Source: Pseudomonas bubulae (GTDB lineage: Bacteria > Pseudomonadota > Gammaproteobacteria > Pseudomonadales > Pseudomonadaceae). From it: 64,000 bases of DNA. The notes under the pieces were generated by a model, which saw only the letters and a program-made list of their open reading frames with translations, was not told the origin of the DNA and did not search any database. This document shows, piece by piece, positions 18,836-27,542 of the stretch. The stretch is taken from assembly GCF_900618535.1 (NCBI RefSeq), contig NZ_UYJA01000007.1, forward strand, positions 1-64,000, in the 5' to 3' direction. How positions within the stretch are numbered: the stretch's first letter is position 1; each line of letters starts with the position of its first letter. The translations under genes and the position numbers were made by a program.

Positions 18836-18872
18836 GTAGCAGCTGCCGAAGGCTGCGTTCGGCAGCTGCTAC
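18836..18872. repeat. GTAGCAGCTGCC-type inverted repeat
   Basis: A 15-bp perfect stem (GTAGCAGCTGCCGAA and complement) with a 7-base loop in the divergent gap between the LysR and TSUP genes. Same repeat class as 12293-12330 and 43539-43683. Confidence 0.8.
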
Positions 18873-18961
18873 GGGTGAGGGGTTCTGCCTATTGTCAGGC
18901 GATAGGCAGACTCTGTGCATGGCGCATTTTCAGGCGCTGGCCCATGCCCCAGCATAGGCCC

Positions 18962-19726
18962 ATGAAGACACTTGTCGAGTTTTACCAACACCTGGGATGG
19001 GCCTTGTCACTGCTGGTGATAGTGACCTTTTTGCTGGCCGGTACGGTCAAGGGCGTCATCGGCCTGGGCCTGCCGACTGTCGCCATGGGTATGCTCGGGC
19101 TGGCTATTGCTCCGGCGCAGGCTGCGGCTCTGCTGATTATCCCGTCCATCGTGACCAACGCCTGGCAACTGGCCGCCGGCGGCCAGTTGCGGGGGTTGCT
19201 CAAACGTCTGTGGCCCATGCAGCTGGGGATTTTTATCGGCACCGCGTCAGGCATGCTGTGGCTCAGTATCGATGGCGGTAGCTGGGTGGTACGAGCGCTG
19301 GGCGCGGCCCTGTTGCTTTATGCCCTCAGCGGGTTGTTCCTGCCCACCCTGCGCATCGCCCCGCAGCGCGAACCCTGGCTGGGCCCGGTGTGCGGGCTGA
19401 TCACCGGGGTCATCACCTCGGCTACCGGGGTGTTTGTTATCCCTGCCGTGCCCTATCTGCAAGCCCTGGGCCTGAGCAAAAACCAGTTGGTGCAGGCCTT
19501 GGGTTTGTCCTTCAGCGTCTCCACATTGGCCCTTGCCGCCGGGCTGTACTGGCGTGGCAACCTGGCTGGCGCCGAGCTCAATGCCTCATTGCTGGCGCTT
19601 TTGCCCGCCATGCTCGGCATGTGGCTGGGGCAATGGTTGCGCCAGCGCATCAGCGCCTTGCTGTTTAAACGGGTGTTTTTTATCGGCATGGCGCTGCTGG
19701 GTACTCACTTGCTAATCAACAATTAA
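18962..19726 (+). CDS. TSUP-family membrane permease (TauE/SafE type)
   Basis: 254 residues with about eight hydrophobic segments and a two-fold repeat of the TauE/SafE kind: LLAGTVKGVIGLGLPTVAMG in the first half, GLITGVITSATGVFVIPAVP in the second. The family moves sulfite, sulfonates or organic anions across the inner membrane. Start is uncertain: ATG 18962 begins just before the first membrane segment, while ATG 18944 would add six polar residues; neither has a strong ribosome-binding site. It is divergent from a LysR gene. The substrate is not identifiable. Confidence 0.85.
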   Translation: MKTLVEFYQHLGWALSLLVIVTFLLAGTVKGVIGLGLPTVAMGMLGLAIAPAQAAALLIIPSIVTNAWQLAAGGQLRGLLKRLWPMQLGIFIGTASGMLWLSIDGGSWVVRALGAALLLYALSGLFLPTLRIAPQREPWLGPVCGLITGVITSATGVFVIPAVPYLQALGLSKNQLVQALGLSFSVSTLALAAGLYWRGNLAGAELNASLLALLPAMLGMWLGQWLRQRISALLFKRVFFIGMALLGTHLLINN

Positions 19727-19869
19727 CAATGGATTCGTGCTGTAGCGGCAAAGGTGATTTGACCCATCACGGGTTTTTCTCATGCGAGGGAAACGATATT
19801 CTGCCGACATGTTTTTGAACTCCCCTGTCGCTCAACAGCGCTGAGGGTTTAACCCCCTGGAGGCTGATG

Positions 19870-20460
19870 ATGAAAAAAATACTCTTGCTTAACGGTGCGA
19901 AAAAATTCGCCCACTCCGATGGTCGCTACAACCTGACCATGCACGACACTGCGCTGGCGTTTTTTGATCGTCAGGGTTTTGAAGTCAAAGTGACCCATAT
20001 CGACGAAGGCTACGATATCGCCGAAGAAGTGGAAAAATTTCTTTGGGCTGACGTAATCATCTACCAAATGCCCGGCTGGTGGATGGGCGCGCCGTGGATC
20101 GTTAAAAAGTACATGGATGAAGTGTTCACCGAGGGTCACGGTAAACTTTACGCCAGTGACGGCCGCACCCGTTCCGACGCTTCGCAGCGCTACGGCAGCG
20201 GCGGCCTGATTCAGGGCAAGCAGTACATGCTGTCGCTGACCTGGAACGCACCGCAGCAGGCGTTCGATGACCCGGCCGACTTCTTTGAAGGCAAGGGCGT
20301 GGACGCGGTGTACTTCCCGTTCCACAAGGCTAATGAATTTTTGGGCATGACCGGCCTGCCGACTTTCCTGTGTGTTGACGTGATGAAACGTCCGCAGCCA
20401 GACGTTGATGCGGCCCGTTACGAGCAGCACCTGGCCGAGGTGTTTGGCCTGAAGGCGTAA
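19870..20460 (+). CDS. mdaB: MdaB-type NAD(P)H-quinone oxidoreductase
   Basis: 196 residues, the MdaB length (193 in E. coli). A cytoplasmic flavodoxin-fold enzyme that reduces quinones by two electrons and protects against oxidative stress. Visible family features are KKILLLNGAKKF at the N-terminus, YQMPGWWMGAPWIVKKYMDEVF, and FCLVDVMK-like FLCVDVMKRP near the end. GGAGG lies at 19859-19863; the second of two adjacent ATG codons (19870) has the better spacing, though 19867 is possible. A LysR gene follows on the same strand after a REP pair and could control it. Confidence 0.9.
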   Translation: MKKILLLNGAKKFAHSDGRYNLTMHDTALAFFDRQGFEVKVTHIDEGYDIAEEVEKFLWADVIIYQMPGWWMGAPWIVKKYMDEVFTEGHGKLYASDGRTRSDASQRYGSGGLIQGKQYMLSLTWNAPQQAFDDPADFFEGKGVDAVYFPFHKANEFLGMTGLPTFLCVDVMKRPQPDVDAARYEQHLAEVFGLKA

Positions 20461-20471
20461 GCGACGCCGGG

Positions 20472-20559
20472 GTGGGAGCGGGCTTGCTCGCGATGCAGGC
20501 AACTCGGTTGTTATGACGAACCGCGGTGATACCATCGCGAGCAAGCCCGCTCCCACACG
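20472..20559. repeat. REP pair in inverted orientation (REPIN)
   Basis: GTGGGAGCGGGCTTGCTCGC at the left and its complement at the right flank about 38 bases of unrelated sequence. This fits the two-arm REPIN elements of fluorescent pseudomonads. It lies between mdaB and the next LysR gene and overlaps the 5' leader of the latter. Confidence 0.9.
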
Positions 20560-20576
20560 TAGATAAGGTCGACCGC

Positions 20577-21497
20577 GTGAAAGCCAGATCCGATGAGCTG
20601 CAAATCTTTGTTTCGGTGATCGAGTGCGGCTCGATATCTGCCGCCGCCGAGCAGGCCGGGCAAACGCCTTCGGCCGTGAGCCGTACGCTGTCACGGCTGG
20701 AGGCCAAGCTTGAAACCACGCTGATCAACCGCACCACGCGGCGCATGGACCTGACCGAGGAGGGCAAGTTCTTTTTCGAACGGGCCAAATTGATACTTGA
20801 GCAAATGGACGAGCTGGAAGAGCGCCTGATCTCGCACCAGCGTACCCCCTCCGGGCGCTTGCGCATCAATGCCGCCGCGCCGTTTGTGCTACATGCCATC
20901 GTGCCGTATATCCCTGAATTCCGTGCCCTGTACCCCGAGATTCAGCTGGAACTCAACAGCAACGATCTGATTATCGACCTGCTTGAACAAAGCACCGATA
21001 TTGCCATTCGTATCGGCACCCTGGCCGACTCCACCCTGCATGCCCGCTCCCTGGGGTGCAGCCCGCTGAATATCCTCGCCAGCCCGGACTACATTGCCGC
21101 CCACGGCATGCCCACAAATGTTGCGGATTTGGCCCACCATACCCTGATAGGTTTTACCCAGAACGATGGCCTCAACCAGTGGCCGCTGCGTTATGCCCAG
21201 GGCGACCGCTGGCCCATTCAGCCTGCCATCAGTGCCTCAAGCGGTGAAACCGTACGTCATCTGGCGTTGCAAGGTCAGGGCATCGCCTGCCTGTCGCACT
21301 TTATGACCCACGAAGATATCAGCGCCGGGCGCCTGCAGGTGGTGCTGGGCGAGTTCAACAGCGGCTATCGCCAGCCGATCCATGCCGTGTATTACCGCAA
21401 CTCGCAGCTGGCGCTGCGCATTCAGTGCTTTCTGGACTTTATCCAGGCCAAGCTGGCCAGCTACGCGATCTGCGACAAGCCCACAGGGCTTGAGTGA
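20577..21497 (+). CDS. LysR-family transcriptional regulator
   Basis: 306 residues: helix-turn-helix DELQIFVSVIECGSISAAAE then TPSAVSRTLSRLEAKLE at about residues 5-60, and a C-terminal effector domain. The GTG at 20577 is chosen since it directly precedes the family N-terminus and has TAAGGT eight bases upstream; an earlier in-frame ATG would lie inside the REP element. The domain style (VNRTTRR-like INRTTRRMDLTEEG) is that of the DsdC/AaeR-type LysR regulators often found next to quinone reductases, so mdaB is a plausible target. Confidence 0.88.
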   Translation: MKARSDELQIFVSVIECGSISAAAEQAGQTPSAVSRTLSRLEAKLETTLINRTTRRMDLTEEGKFFFERAKLILEQMDELEERLISHQRTPSGRLRINAAAPFVLHAIVPYIPEFRALYPEIQLELNSNDLIIDLLEQSTDIAIRIGTLADSTLHARSLGCSPLNILASPDYIAAHGMPTNVADLAHHTLIGFTQNDGLNQWPLRYAQGDRWPIQPAISASSGETVRHLALQGQGIACLSHFMTHEDISAGRLQVVLGEFNSGYRQPIHAVYYRNSQLALRIQCFLDFIQAKLASYAICDKPTGLE

Positions 21498-21731
21498 GGT
21501 TCCTACATATAAAGCAACGTCTGCACCTACTGCGTCGCTTTATATCCCGGCGTACCGATGCAGGAGGCGCTCAAACATGCCTCGCTGTTGCTCAAGGGCG
21601 CAGAACTGACCGCCGACGACATCCGTTCCCACCTCAGCGGTTTTGAGGCCGAGCAGTTGTGGTGCGTCATTCACGGCGTCGAGCTGGCCCGTGGTCTGGT
21701 GGATGCACTGATCACCGAAACGCGCACATAA
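21490..21731 (+). pseudogene. DUF3077-like small protein, apparent frameshift
   Basis: From a TTG overlapping the LysR stop, the frame reads LSEVPTYKATSAPTASLYIP up to about 21549. The matching continuation, VPMQEALKHASLLLKGAEL through VELARGLVDALITETRT, is one frame over and ends at 21731. Adding one G in the run at 21548-21550 joins them as LYIPGVPMQEALKHASLLL, which resembles from memory the Pseudomonas DUF3077 family of unknown function. Otherwise only a 57-residue frame from the ATG at 21558 exists, with no ribosome-binding site. The joined protein would be about 80 residues. Family match was not tested. Confidence 0.5.
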
Positions 21732-21733
21732 CG

Positions 21734-21750
21734 CCTTCGGCAGCTGCTAC
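21734..21750. repeat. Half copy of the GTAGCAGCTGCC repeat
   Basis: CTTCGGCAGCTGCTAC is one arm of the repeat seen at 18836-18872, directly after the small DUF3077-like gene. No second arm is present. Confidence 0.6.
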
Positions 21751-21886
21751 CAGTTCTGTTTTGGTGCAGAACCGCGCTGCCCTCAAGGGTGTGTGTCATT
21801 GCGCACTTTTACGTTTGTTGTTTGAAAATATCGCCGAATTCAGACAAGGTTCGGCCACAGTTGATAACAATAAAAGGATGTATCGA

Positions 21887-23554
21887 ATGCGCATTGTGTG
21901 GTTCAAAACCCTGGCCCTGACGGCTGCCATCGCGGCCAGCTCTTCGGCGTATGCCGTCACCCTGGACGGCGGCGCAGTCGCCGCACCCGATCAATACGGC
22001 GCCGAAGTGGCCGCACAAATTCTCAAAAAAGGCGGCAACGCCGTCGACGCCGCAGTTGCCACCGCCTTTACCCTGGCCGTGACCTACCCCGAAGCCGGCA
22101 ATATCGGCGGTGGCGGGTTTATGACGATGTACATCGATGGCAAACCCTATTTCCTCGACTATCGCGAAACCGCCCCCAAAGCCGCCAGCCGCGATATGTA
22201 CCTGGACGACAAAGGCGACATCATCGAGAACTTGAGCCTGGTCGGTTCCCGCGCTGCCGGCGTGCCGGGCACGGTGATGGGGCTGTGGGAAGCGCATCAA
22301 CGCTTTGGCAAATTGCCGTGGGCCGAATTGCTGACCCCGGCCGTGGGGTATGCGAAAAACGGCTTTAAAGTGGCCGATCAGCAATTTCAGTACCGCGAAG
22401 ATGCACTGGCGCTGTTCAAGGGCACTACCAATTTCGCGGACTACTTTGGCAGCATGAAGCCCGGGCAAACGTTCAAACAGCCAGAGCTGGCCGTGACCCT
22501 GGAGCGCATTGCCGACCAGGGCGCCAAGGAGTTCTACCGCGGCAAGACCGCCGACCTGCTGGTCGCGCAAATGCAGCAGGACAAGGGCTTGATCACCAAG
22601 CAAGACCTCAACGACTACAAGGTCAGCTGGCGTGAGCCGATGCGCGTGGATTTTCGTGGCAACACCCTGTACACCGCGCCGCTGCCAAGCTCGGGCGGTA
22701 TTGCTCTGGCGCAGTTGATCGGTATCAAGGAGGACCGCGCAGCGGACTTCAAAGGTGTGGAGCTGAACTCTGCGCCCTATATCCACCTGCTGGCCGAAAT
22801 CGAAAAACGTGTGTTCGCCGACCGTGCCGACTACCTCGGCGACCCGGCCTTCGGGAAGATGCCTGTGGCCGAGCTGACCGATCCGGCCTATATCGCCAAG
22901 CGTGCGAAAGAGGTTAACCCGAAAGCGATCTCTGCGACTGCCAACGTCAAACCGGGCCTGGAACCCCATCAGACCACGCACTTCTCCATCGTCGATAAAC
23001 AGGGTAATGCGGTCAGCAATACCTACACCCTGAACTGGGATTACGGCAGTGGTGTTGTGGTTAAGGGCGCGGGCTTTTTGCTGAACGATGAAATGGATGA
23101 CTTCAGCTCCAAGCCCGGGGTGGCCAATGCTTTTGGTGTGGTGGGCGGCAATGCCAACGCTATCGAGCCGGGCAAGCGCATGTTGTCTTCCATGAGTCCA
23201 AGTCTGGTAACCCGCGATGGCCAGGTTACGCTGGTGCTGGGCACGCCGGGTGGCTCACGGATTTTTACCTCGATTTTCCAGGTGCTGAACAATATCTACG
23301 ACTACGACCTGCCGCTGGAAAAAGCCGTAGCTGCACAGCGTGTGCATCACCAGTTGCTGCCTAAAGACACGATCTACTTTGACGCCTATGCGCCACTTAC
23401 CGGCAAGGTGGCTCAGGAGCTGAAAGCGATGGGCTACACCCTGGAGGATCAGGGCTGGAACATGGGGGATATTCAGGCCATCCGGGTTAAAGGCACTGAG
23501 CTTGAAACCGCCTCCGACCCGCGTGGCCGTGGTGTGGGGATGGTGGTGAAGTAA
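21887..23554 (+). CDS. ggt: Gamma-glutamyltransferase, periplasmic
   Basis: 555-residue precursor with a signal peptide (FKTLALTAAIAASSSAYA). It cleaves the gamma-glutamyl bond of glutathione and related peptides in the periplasm. The precursor cuts itself before Thr363 in the segment QTTHFSIVDKQGNAVSNTYT, giving large and small subunits; this Thr is the catalytic nucleophile. Other family marks are GGNAVDAAVA, GNIGGGGFM and the GTPGGSRI loop in the small subunit. I choose the ATG at 21887, nine bases after AAAAGG, over the one three codons earlier. REP elements follow the gene. No partner gene for glutathione import is next to it. Confidence 0.94.
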   Translation: MRIVWFKTLALTAAIAASSSAYAVTLDGGAVAAPDQYGAEVAAQILKKGGNAVDAAVATAFTLAVTYPEAGNIGGGGFMTMYIDGKPYFLDYRETAPKAASRDMYLDDKGDIIENLSLVGSRAAGVPGTVMGLWEAHQRFGKLPWAELLTPAVGYAKNGFKVADQQFQYREDALALFKGTTNFADYFGSMKPGQTFKQPELAVTLERIADQGAKEFYRGKTADLLVAQMQQDKGLITKQDLNDYKVSWREPMRVDFRGNTLYTAPLPSSGGIALAQLIGIKEDRAADFKGVELNSAPYIHLLAEIEKRVFADRADYLGDPAFGKMPVAELTDPAYIAKRAKEVNPKAISATANVKPGLEPHQTTHFSIVDKQGNAVSNTYTLNWDYGSGVVVKGAGFLLNDEMDDFSSKPGVANAFGVVGGNANAIEPGKRMLSSMSPSLVTRDGQVTLVLGTPGGSRIFTSIFQVLNNIYDYDLPLEKAVAAQRVHHQLLPKDTIYFDAYAPLTGKVAQELKAMGYTLEDQGWNMGDIQAIRVKGTELETASDPRGRGVGMVVK

Positions 23555-23584
23555 GCCCGCAACGCACATAGACGCATCACTCTT

Positions 23585-23670
23585 GTGGGAGCGGGCTTGC
23601 TCGCGATGCAGACACCTCGGCCATTCTGGTTCACCGAGTTGTTGCCATCGCGAGCAAGCCCGCTCCCACA
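23585..23670. repeat. REP pair in inverted orientation (REPIN)
   Basis: TGTGGGAGCGGGCTTGCTCG and its complement flank a variable centre of about 35 bases. Same class as 20472-20559. It separates ggt from the SulP gene and can form a long hairpin. Confidence 0.9.
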
Positions 23671-23753
23671 ATTGCTTTTTAGCACCTGCAATTTGCTACC
23701 ATCTGTTGCCTGTAACTCCCTCCGTTTTTCCCGTCCCGAATTTTAGGTAAACC

Positions 23754-25199
23754 ATGAAACTCTCACGTCTGCGCGCTGATGTCCTGGCCGGGCTCACGAC
23801 GTCTTTCGCCCTGTTGCCCGAGTGCATTGCGTTCGCGTTGGTCGCCCATCTCAACCCTTTGATGGGGCTCTATGGCGCGTTCATCATTTGCACCCTAACC
23901 GCGCTGTTTGGCGGCCGGCCGGGCATGGTGTCCGGTGCTGCCGGGTCGATGGCGGTGGTGATCGTTGCCCTGGTGGTGCAACACGGTGTGCAGTATCTGT
24001 TGGCTACGGTGCTGCTGAGCGGGTTGATCATGCTGGCGTTCGGCTTGTTCAAACTCGGCAAGCTGGTACGCATGGTGCCGCACCCGGTGATGCTGGGCTT
24101 CGTCAACGGCCTGGCAATCGTGATTGCCATGGCGCAACTGGATCACTTCAAGGATGGCGACACCTGGCTCAGCGGTATGGCGTTGTACATGATGATCGGG
24201 CTGGTGGCCGTGACCATGGCCGTCGTCTATCTGTTGCCTCGTCTGACCCGCGCCGCGCCACCTGCGCTGGTGGCCATTTTGGGCGTAGGGCTGGCGGTGT
24301 ACTTGCTGGGTTTGCCAACCCGCACCCTGGGTGACATGGCGCATATCGCCGGTGGTTTGCCCAGCTTCAGCCTGCCGCAGATTCCCTGGACCCTTGAGAC
24401 CCTGGGCATCATTGCGCCCTATGCGATCGTGATGGCAGTGGTGGGTTTGCTGGAAACCCTGCTGACCCTCAACCTCACCGACGAAATCACCGAAAGCCGT
24501 GGCTACCCGGACCGCGAGTGCGTGGCGCTGGGGGCGGCGAATATGGTGTCGGGGGCATTCGGCGGCATGGGCGGGTGCGCGATGATCGGCCAGACCGTGG
24601 TTAACCTCAGCTCCGGCGGGCGCGGGCGATTGTCCGGCGTGACCGCCGGTGTGATGATTTTGCTGTTTGTGTTGTTCCTGTCGCCATTTATTGAACGCAT
24701 TCCGCTGGCGGCTCTGGTGGGGGTGATGTTTGTGGTGTCGCAGCAGACCTTTGCCTGGGCCTCTTTGCGAGTACTGAACAAAGTGCCGCTCAACGATGTG
24801 CTGGTGATTGTCGCGGTGACCGTGATTACCGTGTTTACCGATCTGGCGGTAGCGGTGATGTGCGGGGTGGTTATTGCTGCGCTCAATTTTGCCTGGCAGC
24901 AGGGGCGCCAGATGTATGCCGACGCGGATCTGCAGAGCGATGGCAGCAAGCTTTACCGTGTGCACGGCACGCTGTTTTTTGCCTCGACTACGACGTTTCT
25001 CAAACAGTTCGATCCGGGTAATGACCCGGCGCAGGTGACGCTCGATTGTCGTCATTTGAACCTGGTCGATTACTCGGCCATTGCGGCACTGGACACCCTG
25101 CGCGAGCGTTATCGCAAAGCGGGCAAGCATCTGCGGGTGCTGCACCTGTCCGAGCGCAGCAAGAAGTTGCTCAAGCGCGCCCGGGTTCAGCACGAATAA
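23754..25199 (+). CDS. SulP-family anion transporter with STAS domain
   Basis: 481 residues. The N-terminal part has the SulP membrane core (LRADVLAGLTTSFALLPECI then AFALVAHLNPLMGLYGAF) with about ten to twelve hydrophobic segments. The last 100 residues form a short cytoplasmic STAS domain (LTLDCRHLNLVDYSAIAALD-like). SulP proteins carry sulfate, bicarbonate or other anions. The unusual PECIAFALVA variant in the first segment is common in a Pseudomonas subgroup whose substrate is not established. TAGGT precedes the ATG. It converges with the chemoreceptor gene. Confidence 0.9.
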   Translation: MKLSRLRADVLAGLTTSFALLPECIAFALVAHLNPLMGLYGAFIICTLTALFGGRPGMVSGAAGSMAVVIVALVVQHGVQYLLATVLLSGLIMLAFGLFKLGKLVRMVPHPVMLGFVNGLAIVIAMAQLDHFKDGDTWLSGMALYMMIGLVAVTMAVVYLLPRLTRAAPPALVAILGVGLAVYLLGLPTRTLGDMAHIAGGLPSFSLPQIPWTLETLGIIAPYAIVMAVVGLLETLLTLNLTDEITESRGYPDRECVALGAANMVSGAFGGMGGCAMIGQTVVNLSSGGRGRLSGVTAGVMILLFVLFLSPFIERIPLAALVGVMFVVSQQTFAWASLRVLNKVPLNDVLVIVAVTVITVFTDLAVAVMCGVVIAALNFAWQQGRQMYADADLQSDGSKLYRVHGTLFFASTTTFLKQFDPGNDPAQVTLDCRHLNLVDYSAIAALDTLRERYRKAGKHLRVLHLSERSKKLLKRARVQHE

Positions 25200-25218
25200 G
25201 GTCAGGAGCCCCTTACTA

Positions 25219-25241
25219 CCCCTCTCCCGGTGGGAGAGGGG
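25219..25241. terminator. Hairpin between convergent SulP and chemoreceptor genes
   Basis: CCCCTCTCCC and GGGAGAGGGG pair perfectly around a three-base loop. There is no T tract, so termination is inferred from the stem and its position between two convergent stops. Confidence 0.55.
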
Positions 25242-25251
25242 ACAGAGCGCT

Positions 25252-27174
25252 CTACACCTTGAAGTGGCTGACCATCTCTTGCAGCTGGTTACCCAGCCGC
25301 GCCAGTTCAACACTGGACTTGGCCGTTTCATCACTCGCCGCTGCGGTTTGCTCGGACACGTCGCGCACGTTGACGATGCTGCGGCTGATCTCTTCGGCGA
25401 CCGCAGATTGCTGTTCGGCAGCAGCGGCAATCTGTTGGTTCATCGACTGAATATTCGACACCGTGCGCGTGATGCCCTGCAGCGAGGTGCCTGCGTGGCG
25501 GGTCAGGGTCACGCTGCTGTCGGTCAGGGTGCGGCTGTTTTGCATCACGGTGGCCACGTGCTGGGTGCCGCTTTGCAGGGCCGCGACCAGGGTTTGAATC
25601 TCTTCGGTGGATTTTTGCGTACGCTGGGCCAGGCCACGCACTTCATCGGCCACTACGGCAAAACCGCGCCCGGCGTCACCGGCACGGGCTGCTTCGATTG
25701 CGGCGTTGAGGGCCAGCAGGTTGGTCTGCTCGGCCACGGCCTTGATCACGTCCATCACGCTGCCGATCTTGTCGCTTTCCTGTTGCAATACGGCCATGGC
25801 TTCGGTTGAACGACCCACTTCCACCGCCAGGCGCTCGATCTGGTCAATGGCCTGGTTGACCACGGTATCGCCTTCACGGGCTTCATTGTCTGCGGCCGCG
25901 GCGGCTTGCGAGGCTTGCTCGGCATTGCGCGCCACTTCCTGCACGGTGGCGGTCATTTCATGCATGGCGGTGGCCACCTGATCGGTCTCGATCTTCTGGC
26001 TGTTGACCCCGGCGCTGGTTTGCTCGGTCACCGCGGACAGCTCTTCGGCGGCACTGGCAATCTGGCTGACGCCATCACGGATACCGCTGATCAACTCGCG
26101 CAGGGTCGTACCCATGCGTGCAATACCTTGTTGCAACACGCCCAGTTCGTCGCGACGGGTGACGCGCAGGTTCTGGGTCAGGTCGCCACTGGCGATGCGA
26201 TCGACCACGGCCAGGGTTTCACGCAGGGGCACGGTGATCTGGCGGGTGATGATCACGGCCGCGGTGATGCCAAACAGCAATACCAGCAAGGTGGTGATCA
26301 GTTGCATGCTGTTGGCCGTGGCGCTTTCGATGTCGCGGCGTTCCAGTTGAATCTTGTACAGCTCATCGCTGCGGCCAAGGATGCTGGAGCCGTATTCGGT
26401 CATGTCCTTGCGCATGGCAATGATGGTGTTGGCGGTGCTGGTGTACAGCTCCAGCGCCTGCTGGTACTGCTCCATGGTTTTGTTCAGGGTGCGCAGGGTG
26501 TCGCCGGCATTGGCGGCAAAGTGCGAGCTCAGGCGGTCTAGGCTGGCAAGGGCCGCGTCCAGTTGCTGGCGTGCGGCCTTTTCCGTGGCGGGGGTGGGCG
26601 CAGCAATATAAGCGCGCACCTGATAGCGCGAGAGCAGGAACTGTTCACGTACTTCAGACACGCTCTGGTACATGGCAAAACGGTTTTCGTCACCTGCGGG
26701 CAGTTGCAGGGCGCGGTTCAGCAACGTCGTGATGGCGTCCTGGGCCAGAGCGGCGCTGCGGTCCATGTCGGCACGGGATGCGGCGGACTCGACGTAAGCC
26801 TTGCGCATGCTCACCAGTGCACGCTCGTAGCGGCCGATGATGGCTTGTTGCTCCTTGAGCAACTTGAGGTTTTCCGGGCTCTGGAAGGTGGCAATCAGCT
26901 GACTTTGTTGCGCAGAAAACGCGTCAATGCTGGCCTGTACACTTTGTGCGGCAGTTTCGTCGCCATCGGTCAGCATGTATTGCAAACGCGTCACCCGCAG
27001 GTTGGTAAACGCGGTGTTTAAACGGGTGATGTCGCTCATCCAGTTACTGCGATCAATCATCTGGCCCAGACTGATCCAGTTGCTGACGGCCATTACGCAG
27101 GTAAGGGCCAGTACCAGGCCAAAGCCCAGGGACAGTTTCAGGTTGACGCTGATATTGCTCAGCCATCTATTCAT
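25252..27174 (-). CDS. Methyl-accepting chemotaxis protein, HBM (McpS-like) type
   Basis: 640 residues. The N-terminus (WLSNISVNLKLSLGFGLVLA) gives the first membrane segment. Residues about 40-290 form an all-helical periplasmic domain that matches, from memory, the helical bimodular (HBM) sensor of P. putida McpS, including the IDRSNWM and YKIQLERRDIESA stretches. A second membrane segment, a HAMP linker and a C-terminal signalling domain follow, with the conserved tip EQTNLLALNAAIEAARAGDA. McpS senses TCA-cycle acids; the ligand here may be similar but is untested. The ATG at 27174 has GGAGA upstream. It stands alone, with a possible flagellar-sigma promoter upstream. Confidence 0.93.
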   Translation of the reverse strand: MNRWLSNISVNLKLSLGFGLVLALTCVMAVSNWISLGQMIDRSNWMSDITRLNTAFTNLRVTRLQYMLTDGDETAAQSVQASIDAFSAQQSQLIATFQSPENLKLLKEQQAIIGRYERALVSMRKAYVESAASRADMDRSAALAQDAITTLLNRALQLPAGDENRFAMYQSVSEVREQFLLSRYQVRAYIAAPTPATEKAARQQLDAALASLDRLSSHFAANAGDTLRTLNKTMEQYQQALELYTSTANTIIAMRKDMTEYGSSILGRSDELYKIQLERRDIESATANSMQLITTLLVLLFGITAAVIITRQITVPLRETLAVVDRIASGDLTQNLRVTRRDELGVLQQGIARMGTTLRELISGIRDGVSQIASAAEELSAVTEQTSAGVNSQKIETDQVATAMHEMTATVQEVARNAEQASQAAAAADNEAREGDTVVNQAIDQIERLAVEVGRSTEAMAVLQQESDKIGSVMDVIKAVAEQTNLLALNAAIEAARAGDAGRGFAVVADEVRGLAQRTQKSTEEIQTLVAALQSGTQHVATVMQNSRTLTDSSVTLTRHAGTSLQGITRTVSNIQSMNQQIAAAAEQQSAVAEEISRSIVNVRDVSEQTAAASDETAKSSVELARLGNQLQEMVSHFKV

Positions 27175-27542
27175 AGAGTTCTCCAGGAACGCTGCACGCA
27201 TGATCTAAGTTCGCTGGAGGGAATTATTTTTTTTGACCCAGCCGAGTGTTGTGTTGGAGGGGTATCGGCTGCATTCGCCAGAGCTGAAACGTTTTGTTGG
27301 GCGCCAGTTCACATAACAACCTATCCATTTGAGTAGCGTGCCTGGATTGCGCTTTTACGCTTTTTTTCACATCCGTTTCACCTGCCTCTGACCTCCCTTT
27401 TTTTAGCCTGCGTTCAGCTAATAGAGACCTGCTTTATGCAAGTCTGTTTATACCGCCGGGCCGCGAAGCGACCCGTTGTCATATTCGCGCTATAGGGTGT
27501 CGGTCAGTGATATCACTGGCTGGCGCAGAGGGCATAAGCATC
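27175..27542. other. Divergent intergenic region
   Basis: About 370 bases between the divergent chemoreceptor and phosphatase genes, more AT-rich than its surroundings in the middle (runs of T at about 27227, 27361 and 27399). Apart from the possible FliA promoter I see no RNA gene, repeat or convincing coding frame. Confidence 0.6.
27262..27288 (-). promoter_or_regulatory. Possible sigma-28 (FliA) promoter of the chemoreceptor gene
   Basis: On the minus strand GCCGATAC (27262-27269) matches seven of eight bases of the FliA -10 box GCCGATAA, and a weak -35 TTCA stands 15 bases upstream. It lies 88 bases before the chemoreceptor start, where a motility promoter would be expected. The -35 is poor. 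Confidence 0.35.

Noticed and set aside
19754..19770. GTGAT-N7-ATCAC inverted repeat before mdaB as a regulator site
   Set aside because: Arms are only five bases and lie close to a short GGG/CCC hairpin after the TSUP gene; too weak to call.
23895..25430. A 511-residue open frame on the minus strand
   Set aside because: Antisense to the SulP gene, extremely rich in His and Gln, no domain pattern.
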